From Branchipolynoe longqiensis (lineage: Eukaryota > Annelida > Polychaeta > Phyllodocida > Polynoidae): a DNA stretch of 64,000 bases. Every line of letters starts with the position of its first letter. The stretch's first letter is position 1. Below the pieces are notes generated by a model. It did no database searches, was not told where the DNA came from, and was given only the letters and a program-made list of their open reading frames with translations. A program made the translations under genes and the position numbers. The stretch spans positions 31,586,209-31,650,208 of the forward strand of contig CM059197.1 of the NCBI GenBank assembly GCA_030323885.1. The letters run 5' to 3'. Below, one piece after another: positions 42,014 through 54,012 of this stretch.

Positions 42014-42016
42014 TAA

Positions 42017-42318
42017 AGGCCCTGTAACATTATGTTGTATTGTGTCAGTGTATGCCAATATATGTGATTTTGCACCAACACATTGATGTATGCTGGTGTA
42101 TGATGATGTATGATGATGTACACTGGTGTACGCTGGTGTATGCTGAAATAAGATATGGGTATGTTATGGGTATGTTTGGTATAAGTAGTATTCGTTAAAA
42201 CCCACTGGTGTACGCTGAGATAAGTAAAGGGTAAGTTTGACATAAGTCTATCTTTTTAGATGTTCAAAATTCCGCCATATGACAGTGTATGTAGGCATAT
42301 GCTGACGCAATAGGGCCT
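42017..42318 (+). mobile_element. Foldback MITE related to family P, abutting copy
   Basis: Ends AGGCCCTGTAACATTATG and the inverse CAATAGGGCCT; TAA at 42014-42016 (shared with the previous element) and 42319-42321. Interior of TGTATGCTGGTGTATGATG words; no central palindrome seen. Confidence 0.75.
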
Positions 42319-42700
42319 TAAGCAAGCACGATCATACAGATGTTTAGAGAGTTCACACAGTGTGAATATTGTAATCTTTTTGAGATTAAATTTCTACCGA
42401 CTCGATTTAATGTGAGCTTTTGCGTAGCTTTTTGCAGACACACATGTAATGTCTGGTACTGAACCCAGACAAAGATTCGTTGCGGGTCTCTTCCCTCTGG
42501 CCTCGTTTGCAATGCCAGCCTCGTCCTGGGATTTACTGTTAAAGAGGCCAGAATAGAGGTCCCCAATCTCACGAAATCGTGTACACACATACTAAGTCCT
42601 CAATTCCCTTTACGTAACTGTCCAAAAGGCCAACTAGTGCTGTCCGTGAATATGTTAACTGAGAAGATTAACAACAACTAGATGTGGGCAACTTTACACT
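42319..42700 (-). other. Unassigned DNA, weakly coding-like patch
   Basis: Two overlapping minus-strand open frames (42318-42590, 42394-42588) occur in non-repetitive DNA of balanced composition. No domain, splice pattern or homologue was recognised. It could be an exon of an unrecognised gene or chance. Confidence 0.25.
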
Positions 42701-42712
42701 GCCCCGGATACA

Positions 42713-44615
42713 AATGAATGGTCCCCACTTACCAACACTAACACATGTGTTAACACACAGAGCAGGAACTCTTATTTTAAATTGATGGTTCCCACTTACT
42801 GACACCAACCCACTTATTCACCTATATAAATCAGGCTTATTTCAAATTGATGGCCCCCATTTACTAATCCTAACACATTTATTCACCTACTTAAATCAGG
42901 CTTATTTCCAGTTGATGGTCCCCATTTACTAAAACTAACCCATTCATTCACCTTCATAAATCAGGTGTATTTCAAATGGATGGCCCCCATTTACTAACAC
43001 TAACCCATTTATTGACCTTCATAAATCAGGCTTATTTCAAATTGATGGTCCCCATTTACTGAAACTAACCCATTTATTCACCTTCATAAATCAGCCTTAT
43101 TTCAAGTTGATGGTCCCCATTTACTAAAACTAACCCATTTATTCACCTTCATAAATCAGGCTTATTTCAAGTTGATGGTCCCCATTTACTCAAACTAACC
43201 CATTTATTCACCTTCATAAATCAGGCTTATTTCAAGTTGATGGTCCCCATTTAGTAAAACTAACCCATTCATTCACCTTCATAAATCAGGCTTATTTCAA
43301 ATTGATGGTCCCCATTTACTAAAACTAACCCATTTATTCACCTTCATAAATCAGGCTTATTTCAAATTGATGGTCCCCATTTACTGAAACTAACCCATTT
43401 ATTCACCTTCATAAATCAGCCTCATTTAAAGTTGATGGTCCCCATTTAGTAAAACTAACCCATTCATTCACCTTCATAAATCAGGCTTATTTCAAATTGA
43501 TGGTCCCCATTTACTAACACTAACCCATTTATGACCTCATAAATCAGGCTTATCAATTGATGGTCCCCATTTAGTAAAACTAACCCATTCATTCACCTTC
43601 ATAAATCAGGCTTATTTCAAATTGATGGTCCCCATTTACTAAAACTAACCCATTTATTCACCTTCATAAATCAGGTATATTTCAAATTGATAGTCCCCAT
43701 TTACTAAAACTAACCCATTTATTCACCTTCATAAATCAGGCTTATTTCAAATTGATGGTCCCCATTTACTAAAACTAACCCATTCATTCACCTTCATAAA
43801 TCAGGCTTATTTCAAATTGATGGTCCCCATTTACTAAAACTAACCCATTTATTCACCTTCATAAATCAGGTTTATTTCAAATTGATGGTCCCCATTTACT
43901 AAAACTAACCCATTTATTCACCTTCATAAATCAGCCTTATTTCAAGTTGATGGTCCCCATTTAGTAAAACTAACCCATTCATTCACCTTCATAAATCAGG
44001 CTTATTTCAAATTGATGGTCCCCATTTACTAAAACTAACCCATTCATTCACCTTCATAAATCAGGCTTATTTCAAATTGATGGTCCCCATTTACTAAAAC
44101 TAACCCATTTATTCACCTTCATAAATCAGGCTTATTTCAAATTGATGGTCCCCATTTAGTAAAACTAACCCATTCATTCACCTTCATAAATCAGGCTTAT
44201 TTAAAATTGATGGTCCCCATTTACTAAAACTAACCCATTCATTCACCTTCATAAATCAGGCTTATTTCAAATTGATGGTCCCCATTTACTAAACCTAACC
44301 CATTCATTCATCTTCATAAATCAGGCTTATTTTAGGTTGATGGTCCCCATTTAGTAAAACTAACCCATTCATTCACCTTCATAAATCAGGCTTATTTCAA
44401 ATTGATGGTCCCCATTCACTAAAACTAACCCATTTATTCACCTTCATAAATCAGGCGTATTTCAAATTGATGGTCCCCATTTACTGAAACTAACCCATTT
44501 ATTCACCTTCATAAATCAGGTTTATTTCAAATTGATGGTCCCCATTTACTAAAACTAACCCATTCATTCACCTTCATAAATCAGGCTTATTTCAAATTGA
44601 TGGCCCCCCATTATT
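42713..44615. repeat. 65 bp satellite array
   Basis: About 29 units: TGATGGTCCCCATTTACTAA, AACTAACCCATTTATTCACC, TTCATAAATCAGGCTTATTT, CAAAT. The leftmost units are diverged, the centre is homogeneous, and two unit types (TTTACT and TTTAGT) are interspersed. No ORF. Confidence 0.95.
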
Positions 44616-44637
44616 AAAACTTAGTTGTTCAGCTACA

Positions 44638-44976
44638 TATACGGGATACGGTGACCGAATCGTTTAGAGAACATCCTTAGCACCCAGCAGGTTGTGAGTT
44701 CAAATCCTAGCAGAGTCAACCCAATGACTTACACAATTTATATGTCTCGCTACCTAGCCGGGTACTTGCCATTATTAGGATGGAGCAAGGATTGATTAGC
44801 TCAGTGTCAGGATAATATAAGTGAGTGGGATATCGACCCATGGTGCCAGCCACCTGGTTTCAAAGTGGGACACCACTATAAAGTCCCCATGAGTGCATAT
44901 TGTCACATGTCGGCATTCATCCTGTTATGACCTTAGATGTCACCAGAACATGAAACCCCAACAAACAAATTACCTG
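44638..44976 (+). mobile_element. SINE family 1, diverged
   Basis: Head GGTGACCGAATCGTTTAGAG, body, tail CACCAGAACATGAAACCCCA. It begins right after the 65 bp satellite. Confidence 0.8.
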
Positions 44977-45689
44977 CATGTCGCATGGTTATAATTTAAA
45001 CATCCAAACCAGTGCTACAGCATACAATTAGGGTTGGTAATTTGAATGACAACCGAAATAGCATCTGGACTGTTAGTTACCGAAATGACGTCGAGCCCCC
45101 GTTCCCCCCCCCCCCCCCCAACCGGATATTGTGGTTCCACACCAGACTCCACCGCCACTGTGCGGAAGCACAAGAATAGGTGAACCCCAGGGTGTCACCT
45201 GCTGTGTGCGCCAATAGCAGACAGCATTCAATTTATTGCCTAATTTCTAATTATTTGGTTTTATATATTCAATATAACATTATATACAGCTATTCCTTAT
45301 TTCAAATCTTTAATAAAATGCCCAGTCATCATAATCTACTGGTCACTTGTTCCCTTTTGCCACTAGAATCGCCTCCTTTCCAATCAGATTATTATTACAC
45401 CATACAAACGGTCAAACTGGTGGCGTGACCATTGGCATTTGGGACAAACCTTTAGATTATTTAGATGAACTTTGCAAATTTATTATTATTTTATTATTAT
45501 TTATTGAATGGCTTCATGAGCTACAGATACAATAACACCGTATTGGTTACGGTGTATCGATCAAATTTTCTAAATTTTCTAAATGACTTGTGACAGTGCG
45601 CACTCAAGCGATTTTATAGTGCTTCCCTACATCTAGATTTGAACCTACACATCCAACTTTAGACAGTGGTGTAGTTAGTAAGTAATTGT
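44977..45689. other. Unassigned DNA with SINE tail fragment
   Basis: Poly-C near 45106-45119. A reverse SINE tail remnant (GTGACAGTGCGCACTCAAGC) lies at 45589-45635. A 45045-45180 segment (AATAGCATCTGGACTGTTAG, CACCAGACTCCACCGCCACT) recurs at 46660-46770. Confidence 0.55.
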
Positions 45690-46136
45690 TGAAATACAGA
45701 AAGACATACTAAGTACATTTAATTGAACGTGTTACTGCTGAAGTCTACAGAGTCAGAGTTTTAGCAAGCACGCCAACATTAATTTAGCAGTTTTAAATTT
45801 CAAATATCTCCATGGTTAGTCATTTAAAATCAAAGTTAAATCCTGTGTTCGTAGACCGTGGGTTCGAATACTAGTCGAGTCAAATGAATGACTTAAAAAT
45901 GTATACTTGTCGCTTCCTAGCCAGGCGCTCGTCATTATTAGGATAGGGAAAGAAGCAGTGGAATGAGGAAGACCAATCATCCACGATTGAGATTTTCCCT
46001 GCTTAAACAACTAATGTACCCCCAAAAAAAGTTACTTCAAGCTGATGTCAAGTAGATTCTAACGATCAACCCAATATGTTTATCTCAGAAAATGAGAGAA
46101 ACTCAAAACCATCTGATCGGACTTTGCAACTTTAAT
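45690..46136. mobile_element. MITE family T, split by a SINE
   Basis: Family words GTGTTACTGCTGAAGTCTAC and AGTCATTTAAAATCAAAGTT before, AGTTACTTCAAGCTGA and GGACTTTGCAACTTTAA after. A SINE occupies about 45838-46028. Confidence 0.75.
45838..46028 (+). mobile_element. SINE family 1, alternate tail, inserted in MITE T
   Basis: Head remnant (GTGTTCGTAGACCGTGGGTT), body and alternate tail (GAAGACCAATCATCCACGAT, CCTGCTTAAACAACTAATGT). The AAAGTTA word at both sides is a likely 7 bp target duplication. Confidence 0.75.
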
Positions 46137-46214
46137 ATCAGCAGAAAACTTATTGTCATCAAACCCCAACAAACAAACAAATCACCTACATATCATATGG
46201 TTATAATTTAAAGG

Positions 46215-46520
46215 GAGTTTAACACCCCTGCCCTGCAGAGTTGCAAACCACTGCCCTGTGGTACAGGTTCTTGACAGAACCGAAGGGTAAGGGAGCAAAC
46301 CCTAAACAGAAAACCATGTCACTGTGGCAGCATTAAGGGCAGTTGATATATGGAACTCCCAACATCTCCCGACCAGCCACTGCAGGGACAAATAGTTTTG
46401 CGCCTGTCTTGACATGTTCTTGCCGATGTGAAACCTCTATTTGCTCCCCGCGAGAGTGCCGCTGGTAACTTGCAAAAGCCAGCAGCACTTCAACACTTTT
46501 GCAGGCAGCTTTCATGAAAT
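46215..46520 (-). repeat. Dispersed repeat R, copy 2
   Basis: Inverse of 4780-5090 (AACTCCCAACATCTCCC, CCTGTCTTGACATGTTCTTG, ACCTCTATTTGCTCCCC). Confidence 0.65.
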
Positions 46521-46526
46521 GTACTA

Positions 46527-46605
46527 AATGGAGAGTGGCAGTCAAGTATTGAAAGCAGTCTTTGTCGCATCGTGACTGACAGCATGATGATGATGATAAT
46601 GATAA
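46527..46605 (+). repeat. Possible LINE 3' end, copy 2
   Basis: AAATGGAGAGTGGCAGTCAA through GACAGCATGATGATGATGAT, matching 35165-35237. Confidence 0.4.
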
Positions 46606-46659
46606 TTTAAATAATCAAACCAGTGCTACAGCATACCATTGTGGTTGGTAATTTGAATT

Positions 46660-47055
46660 AAGACCGAAATAGCATCTGTACTGTTAGTTACCGAAATGGT
46701 GTCGAGGCCTAACCGGATATCATGGTTACACACCAGACTCCACTGCCACTGTGCAGAAGCACAAGAAAGTAGAAAGTAGAAAGCAGCCCCTTTCTTAGGC
46801 TGCCGCGTGTGCATAGAGGGATGCGTGGGCACCGCCCCCCCCCCCCCCACACCCCCACAATCTAGTCCCCTTCCGGCGGGCTGCAGCATTACGATGTATT
46901 TATTCATAGAGGTAACCTCCCCACCCGGCGTCCGCTGAGCCGCAATGACCCGCCATTTTGTCGCCATCGTGCGGCTTCAGCCGATGTACTGAGCGGGTCC
47001 GTCCGCGCACCAGCGAGTTTTGCTAACAAATCATCGGCACTACACCCTTTACAGC
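46660..47055. other. Unassigned DNA with a short repeated segment
   Basis: 46660-46770 recurs from 45045-45180. Poly-C at 46836-46848. No gene seen. Confidence 0.5.
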
Positions 47056-47427
47056 CACCCGGCCCGGTGGCTTAATCGGTAGAGCGCGGGCCTCGTGTGC
47101 GGAAGGTCGGGTGGTCGGGTGTTCGGTTCCCGGCCGAGTCTAACCAATGACTTATCAAATTGATACTTGTCGCTTCCTAGCCTGACGCTGGGCATTGATA
47201 GGATAGGGCAAGGACTGGTTAGTTCACTGTCAGGATAATGTGACTGAGTGAGGATTTATAGTCGGCGCATTGTCAACGCACCGCTGATTGGTTGTTCAGA
47301 AAGAAACCATGGTTACACGCACATTCCAGGAATAAACCAATTGAAGACACTATAACAGTGGCTTCTAACTAGGACCTTCCTGATATGACCCTTGATGCTT
47401 CCAGGACGTAAACTCCAACAACCAACC
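47056..47427 (+). mobile_element. SINE family 1, Arg/Lys-like head, body replaced
   Basis: Clean head (CCGGTGGCTTAATCGGTAGA) and body to CAGGATAATGTGACTGAGTG, then about 130 unrelated bases (from about 47251), then the tail GATATGACCC through CCAACAACCAACC. Confidence 0.8.
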
Positions 47428-47519
47428 AATCTAACAAACGAAACGCAAAGTCCCATCAAGACACAAAAGAAAAGGGATGTCCAGGGCAGTTCTGTAAAGG
47501 CTCTATAGATGCTGCTTCA

Positions 47520-47672
47520 CCAGAGGGGATGGCAGAATGAGTTGAGTTGAGCGTCCATTTCCCATCAAGGAATTCGAACACACGGGTTCGAACCCTAGTC
47601 GAGCCAAACCAATGACGTAAAAATGTATAATTGTCCCTTCCTAGCCAGACGCTTGGCATTATTAGGATAGGT
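47520..47672 (+). mobile_element. SINE family 1, 3'-truncated
   Basis: Leu/Ser-type head and body to GGCATTATTAGGATAGG, then joined head-on to the reverse copy at 47673. Confidence 0.8.
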
Positions 47673-47990
47673 CCTGGCAACATCGAAGGTCATATCAGGA
47701 TGGGTGCTGACGTGTGACAGTTCGCACTCATGGTGACTTAACAGCACTGTCCTACTGGGAAATCAGGCCGCCACCACCGGGACCCGATATCCCACTGAGT
47801 CACATTATCCTAACACTCAGGTAACCAGTTCTTGCCCTATCCTATTAATGCCAAGTACCAGCCTAGGAAGCAACAAGTGTAAATTTGTATAAGTCATTGG
47901 TTTGACTCGACCGGGAACCGAACTCCCGGTCTCCGCACGCGAGGCCCCCGCTTTACCGATTCGGTCACCGCGCCCGGTGGCTCGGTGGCT
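47673..47990 (-). mobile_element. SINE family 1, Arg/Lys-like head
   Basis: Reverse copy from TCCTGGCAACATCGAAGGTC to the head CGGTCACCGCGCCCGGTGG. Together with 47520-47672 it makes a SINE-based inverted repeat. Confidence 0.85.
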
Positions 47991-49336
47991 GAGGCATCGG
48001 AGGCTTGTTGTTGTGGAGATGTGTTAGTAATTATAGGTGTGGGGTAGCAAGTGGGGCGACTAGCCGGTGGTGACTGGTGGGTGCTGCTGAGTCATGGTGG
48101 TGACTGGTTGTGGTGGTGTGTAATGGTAATGGCAGAATGTAGGTGCTGGTGGTTGGTTGTTGGTGGTAGTCTGGAGGAATATTGAGTTTAGGTGAGAATA
48201 TTGTCTAGACTTTTTTTTACGGCTGATATTAATTAATTATGGCCAAAGGTAATAATTTCCAGAAGGTGTGCAGAATTTCACCCCGTGGCATTTTTGCAAC
48301 TCCAAGATGTCTACCATTTCTGACCGATATAATAAAAATGGCCATTACTCAATATGTGTGCTGGAGATGTAATGTTGGGCTCTATACCTAGGTGTTTAGG
48401 TAATACAGAATAAAATGGAAGGGGTTATTTTTGTGAATTGACAACTGTGTCACCATTACCAATCCAAAATGGCCACCAAACATGGTACAAGCAGAAGATC
48501 CACGGAAGATCCTAGCGTTTACTAGATTTAGTAGTGTGTGCCACAAAATGCTACATAATCGTACCAAAAAAAACATGGAGCTCGGTTGAGCTTATTACAC
48601 TGTATGTAGACTAGGGTGGTTTATTCATGTGCCGCAAAACATTGTTAAAAAAATCTGAGTGAATATCTTGGCAAAAATTAGAGTACACGGTGAACGACAG
48701 TGTAGTGTAAATACGGGCGAAAATAGCAGGAACTAGAAACTGTGGTTCGAGAATCAAATGGCTACATATATTGGCACAGATTTGGTGAAATGGGAGAGAA
48801 TGCAAAAAGACAAGATGGCGGCCATACAATGCCGTCGATTTCACCCTTAAATCTTATTAAACTAGATGTTTTATTATATTTTTCAACTCAAAGGTAGCGG
48901 GTAAATATAAAAACATATATAAAGAATATACTTTGCTTCCTAAATTAAGACATTTTTCACTCAAGTAATTTCCCCAGCAAGTCAAAATTCTTCGGCAGGT
49001 TTTCTAATTGGTTGGTTTTCACCCCGGTACTGTCAGTACAGGGTGAATCTTTTATCTAGGCGAAAATATGTTGATTCTGTCATGTCGTTGCTTCGTAATC
49101 ATGGGATTCATTAGTGAATTGCCGCAGTCATTACACTTAATAAAGAAGACTGATGATGACCTTGAGCGCTCTACTCATGCAGCCACGGCCTCCGGGGGTG
49201 AAGCGTGGTGAGTACAGAGTAGTGGATGGTTATGGTGGTGGTGGTGGTGGTGGATGCTGGTGGGTGGCGGTGGTGATGGTGGAGGAGGTGTTGAGTGGGT
49301 TGGAGGGCGGAGGGGGAGGGGCGTTGTTTTTTTGTT
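47991..49336. other. Mostly unique DNA
   Basis: GGTGGT-rich at 48050-48180 and 49230-49300; the middle is AT-rich and unique. No gene recognised: open frames at 48388-48844 (minus) have no identifiable domain. Confidence 0.5.
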
Positions 49337-49665
49337 TGTTGTTGTTTTACGTCCTAGCAACATCTAAGGTCATATCATGCCGGGTACCGACTTGTGTGAC
49401 AGTGCGCACTCATGGCCACTTTATAGTTCTGCCCCACTGGGAGACCAGGCTGCCAGCACCATGACCTGATTGATCAGTCACATTATCCTGACACTGAGCT
49501 AACCAGCCCTTGTCATATCCTAATAATGCCGACCACCAGGCTAGGAAGCGACAAGTATCATTTTTTAAGTCATTGGTTTGACTCGACCCATGTTCGAACC
49601 CACGACCCCGCGGGATCTACCAACACGGGAGACGGACACTCTAACTCATTCGGCTATCCTGTACG
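49337..49665 (-). mobile_element. SINE family 1, Leu/Ser-type head
   Basis: Full-length reverse copy: TTTTACGTCCTAGCAACATC to CATTCGGCTATCCTGTACGG. Confidence 0.85.
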
Positions 49666-50045
49666 GTTAGGGCGGGGTGGGGGCGGGGTGGTGGTGTGTG
49701 TGGGGGGGGGGGGGGGGGGGGTGAACGGTAGTGGTGGGACTAGGTGGTTCCTGATGATAGTGACGGGTGCTGTGTCAGACTAACGTGGGCGCCCAGTGAC
49801 ACACTTCTACACATGACCGCCCCACAGTGGCTGCTATCTATCTCTATGCTGTGACGTCATCAAACCGGCTGCAATCTCAAAGTGATCGGTGCGGCGGGAG
49901 TCGGCTAGGGAGGAGGGACCATTGCACGGAGACCGCTGATACATATGTAACAGCCCCCCCTCCCCACACACACACACCCGCCACCCACAAACACCCCGCC
50001 ATAGTTACTCTCAACATTCACCAAAACTAAAGCGCCCTGACACTA
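49666..50045. other. Unassigned DNA with G run
   Basis: Poly-G of about 20 near 49702-49721 and an ACACACAC tract near 49966. No gene seen. Confidence 0.5.
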
Positions 50046-50312
50046 CTCCCGTTTTGGTAGATCGTGGGATTCCAACCCACGGGTTCGAACCATGATCGAC
50101 TCAAAGCAATGACTTAACAAATGATACTGACCGCTTCTTAGCCAGGCACTTGGTATTATTAGGATAGGGCAAGGACTGGTTAGCTCAGTATCAGGTCATG
50201 GTGCTGATGGTCTGGTCTCCCATCAGGGCAGCCATGAGTGCGCACCATCACAAGTCGGTACCCGTCCTGATATGACCTTAGATGTTGACAGGATGTAAAA
50301 CTCAAACAACCG
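50046..50312 (+). mobile_element. SINE family 1, head truncated
   Basis: Starts in the head (TCCCGTTTTGGTAGATCGTG) and ends in the tail (GACAGGATGTAAAACTCAAAC). A short reverse body fragment (50313-50390) follows. Confidence 0.8.
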
Positions 50313-50641
50313 ACCCAGTCACATTATCATGATATTGAACTAACCAGGCTTTACCCTATCCTAGTAATGCCGAAAGCGAGGCTAGGAAGCTTTGGTGGTT
50401 GGTCCACGTGACCGCCTGGAACAAATTGTAAAAATATTCGGTCTTTCGGTCGCGGTAGACGAGATTGGAATAGCGATGCAATGTGTGCCCACTCGCTGTG
50501 TGAAATATAATCTATGTAGACATGACATGGGGTTGTGTAAGGCCGTCACAAAAAAACACGACGATTATAATACAGCCCTAGCTTTAAAATCCGAAATTAT
50601 GCCGTGGAAATATGTATACAACACGCATATCAAAGACACCA

Positions 50642-51392
50642 GGGGCCATATTCATGAGCTCATGGTAGCGCTACCCTGGGGCTCTAACCGGGGGGTACGC
50701 TACCCCCCCCCCCCCGGCTAACGGTGGAAAATCCGTATTCATGAGCTTGGGGTAGCGCTACCCTGGGGCTCTAACCGGAGGGTACCCTACCCCAATTTTG
50801 AAGCAGGGGTAAGCCACTACCCCGAGGGGTAGTGAGCCTGTGTGGGTCTGAATCTATTCAATGCGATCATATTTGATAGATTTAAATACGCAATAAGTGA
50901 AATTTATTCAAATTAACCCTAAATCCGAAGCGAAATTAACGCTGCTGCTGCAAAGGCGGCGATATTAATATTTTCGAATTGACGAATGTAAAGTACACAA
51001 ATCGCCGCCTCCGCAGTGACGTCGATATCCATACTGTCCAACGTTAACCACACATGGCCGCCGCCGCCGTCGCCGAATTGGCGTGAATTTCTTACGCCCA
51101 AATCTATTCAATGCGATCATATTTGACAGATTTAAATACGCAATAAGTGAAATTTGCTCAAATTAACCCTAAATGCGAACCGATATTAACGCTGACGCCG
51201 CAACGGCGGCGATATTAATATTTTCGAATCGACGAATGTAAACAAAGCGAACGGGTAGCTATCCGCACCGGCTAGAACATTGGTGAATACCGATTGACCT
51301 AATTAACCTCCGCCGTTAACCCACGGGATACCTACCCAACGGCTAAGCCTACCCTCCGGCTAAGCGTACCCCAAGCTCATGAATACGGCCCC
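50642..51392. mobile_element. Large foldback MITE family F, copy 2
   Basis: Ends GGGGCCATATTCATGAGCT and the inverse AGCTCATGAATACGGCCCC. The subterminal part is tandemly duplicated at about 50732 (CCGTATTCATGAGCTTGGGG). Carries the GCGATCATATTTGA ... CGCAATAAGTGAAATTT block twice in direct orientation, unlike the inverse arrangement at 34232. 50396-50641 before it has an open frame with no recognisable domain. Confidence 0.78.
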
Positions 51393-51428
51393 TGCAGGCC
51401 AAGTGCAAATATAGAAACCAACCGGGCT

Positions 51429-52029
51429 CGGAAAGTAAAGCTTGTTCCATTTAACAACGCCTCTAGAGGATTTTGACTTTTAACATCGGCTATTGGACAT
51501 CAAATATATGGTCATTCTGATATGAGCCTATCTCAAATGGTGATAGCTCTTCTTTTTGTTGTCCATTGTATCGACTGACACAAACTGGCACAGAAACTGT
51601 TACACTGAAAACACAAGGACATTTGCTTCAAATCAATATGTATTCTATTGAGATTATGAAACACCGTGTAAAAAAACAAATCAGTTTATCCTGAGCAAAT
51701 GCATAAGCAGACAGTATGTTGATCGTTACAATGGACAAAGTTTTGTCCCATATTGCTTAGCACCTTTTGAGACAGTCTCATATATTTCTTTGGAGGAAAC
51801 CCACTGCCGCCACATAGGCTACTCTTTCCGATAATCAGAAAGGGGTCTTTTATACACACTTTCCCACAGACAGGAGAGCACATACCACAGACTTTGATGA
51901 ACCAGTTGTAGACCTCTGGCTTGAACTGAAAATAGCCCAAACTGCAAATGTGTCCACTGAGCAGGTTCGATCGGGTGACCCACACCTTCAGAGATGGACA
52001 CTCTACCGCCTGAGCTACGTCCCGCTCCC
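51429..52029 (-). mobile_element. SINE family E, split by MITE family M
   Basis: Tail TTAACAACGCCTCTAGAGGA, interruption at 51523-51780, body GGAGGAAACCCACTGCCGCC, head CTACCGCCTGAGCTACGTCC. Full-length apart from the insertion. Confidence 0.87.
51523..51780. mobile_element. MITE family M, copy 2 (inverse), inside a SINE
   Basis: TGAGCCTATCTCAAATGGTG to CACCTTTTGAGACAGTCTCA, flanked by TA. Inverse of 7134-7390. Confidence 0.82.
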
Positions 52030-52889
52030 TTCCAACCGCCCGTGGATCCGACCTTTTACCTTGTAGCTCTCACCAACATGAAACTGGCTCAACTTATCGA
52101 TCAGTCTGCACGTGAACTGCACAGATAACCCTCACACGACAACCGCGTAAACAACCTTATAACACCACCAAGTGTTTCACAGTGGAGTGTGCTGCACAGA
52201 ATACAGCGCATTCCCCTCCCACATCACCAAGTACAAACCCAAATGTGATCGTCTCAACTTCTGGAACACCAGTGCGTCGGCGCCGACAAAATAATATGTT
52301 CAGCTGAATACAATTTTTACCAAAAAAATATAAGTGAAGTGAACACAGAAATAGCCTGAGATGTTGCTAGGATGTAAAGGCCTCCCCCTCCCCCCCAAAA
52401 AACATACAAAACACCCAGAAACAAAGACGAAAAGTAAAAAAAACTAAGAAAAAGACGAAAACAAAACAACCAGAGAAAAAGACGAAACTAGTCTGCTACG
52501 CTGGTGCCAGTCTGGATGCCAGTGATGTCATACAGCATGGTGCTGGAAGCGCTGTGTTAAAAAAAACTAAACAAAAAAAACAACAACAAAAACTACCAGC
52601 GGCGCCACTGCGGGCGTCTCAGACTACAGTAAAATTTCTCCGTGTAAGGACGCTTCAGGCAGCGTCGTGAGTCACGTGAGTGAGTGTGTCCGGCAATATC
52701 GATCATATCGCTATGTATTCCCCCCTCAGCACACTCGTACCCTTCTGACATCACCATACCCTGGACCCACACCACCACCACCACCACCACCACCATCACA
52801 ACTATCCACTATATGCCACCCATCGGGTGTTCACACGTTCACAATCACTCTCCTCCACCACGGACACCATTATCATTACCACCACACTG
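52030..52889. other. Unassigned DNA, A-rich and CAC-rich tracts
   Basis: AAAACAAAA-type tract at about 52420-52595 and CCACCACCA at 52768-52796. No gene recognised. Confidence 0.5.
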
Positions 52890-53231
52890 ACAAGACGTGA
52901 TGGCCAAATGAGTTGAGTTTCAGTCTCCTGTTTTGGGGGATCGGGGACGGGGGATCCGAACCCATGGGGTCGTGGGTTCGAATCCTTGTCGTGTCAAACC
53001 AATGACGTAACAAAATTGATATGCGTCACTTCCTAGACAGGCACTCTGCCTTATTACGAAAGGGCAAGGACTGGTTGGCTCAATGTCAGGATAATGTGAC
53101 TGAGTGGGATATCAGGTCATGGTACTGGCGGCCTGGTCTCCCAGTGGGGCAGAACTATAAAATCGCCATGAGGGCACACTGTCACCAGTCCGTCCCCATC
53201 ATTGTATGACCTAAGATGTTGCTAGGACATA
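52890..53231 (+). mobile_element. SINE family 1, Leu/Ser-type head
   Basis: Head GACGTGATGGCCAAATGAGT with a duplicated B-box segment, body, tail GTTGCTAGGACATA, immediately followed by a MITE. Confidence 0.85.
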
Positions 53232-53478
53232 ATGGCCGGTGCACACCTACCGTTTGTGCCCCGTTTGTGCGCGCACACCTCGCGTTTCGCGCACAAAAAT
53301 CGCTAGGTGTGCGCCCCCCGCGCACACCTACCGATTGCGATTCGCGACTTTTCAGGGCTAAAACTGCTTGCTTACGCATACGATTGCCGATTCGAAAAAT
53401 GAATCGGCCCGTTCTCAGTCTTAAGCTCGTCGCAAGTTTTAGTGCGCGAATCGTAAACGGTAGGTGTGCACTGGCCAT
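53232..53478. mobile_element. MITE family G with internal hairpin, copy 2
   Basis: 247 bp, ends ATGGCCGGTGCACACCTACC and GGTAGGTGTGCACTGGCCAT, TA on both sides (53230-53231, 53479-53480). Internal GCTAGGTGTGCG and CGCACACCTACC form a hairpin. Confidence 0.85.
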
Positions 53479-53749
53479 TAGAGAACAACAAACACACAAA
53501 CCACCACGCTGTGTTCACCCTCACTCACAACTCAGACACCAACCCACTACTCCCAACACCGGCTTACGTATACACCCCCCCCCCCCCCACAGACACCAGC
53601 ATCACCACCTTTACACATAGACCCCACCACCACACCAATACACATGTCATCCTCACCCTGTCCCCACCTGTCACCACCACCCCAGATACCCATCCAATAT
53701 CATTACCACTCTTACCCATACCATCACCTCTGCCAATTTGGATTTCCAC

Positions 53750-53940
53750 TGCTGGGTATCATTTACATCATTATCGAAGGCCAGTTGCTCTCATAACATG
53801 TCTATGTGGTGTGGGAGGTTAAAAATCCCATGGGTCGGTAACAATGTAGGGTCAGGCTTTCTATCGACCAACTGTCTAATGGTGAAAACAAGTCTATTCA
53901 GACTTAAACATGATAGGCAGCATAAATATTGAAGAAAGAA
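53750..53940 (+). mobile_element. SINE family D, body only
   Basis: GGCCAGTTGCTCTCATAACA, CCCATGGGTCGGTAA, AAACAAGTCTATTCAGACTT. The 53479-53749 stretch before it is C-rich with a poly-C near 53575 and no gene. Confidence 0.7.
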
Positions 53941-53961
53941 ATTATGTACACATACCCTGTA

Positions 53962-54012
53962 AACATCCGTCCTGATATGAACTTAGATGTTGCTAGGACG
54001 TAAAACAACAAG
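53962..54012 (+). repeat. SINE family 1 tail fragment
   Basis: ATCCGTCCTGATATGAACTT through GTTGCTAGGACGTAAAACAA. Confidence 0.8.

Noticed and set aside
42713..44615. CRISPR-like array
   Set aside because: The whole 65 bp unit repeats with no unique spacers, in a eukaryotic context; it is a satellite.
50392..50721. Possible 109-residue gene
   Set aside because: No domain recognised, and the 3' third lies in a MITE with a poly-C run.
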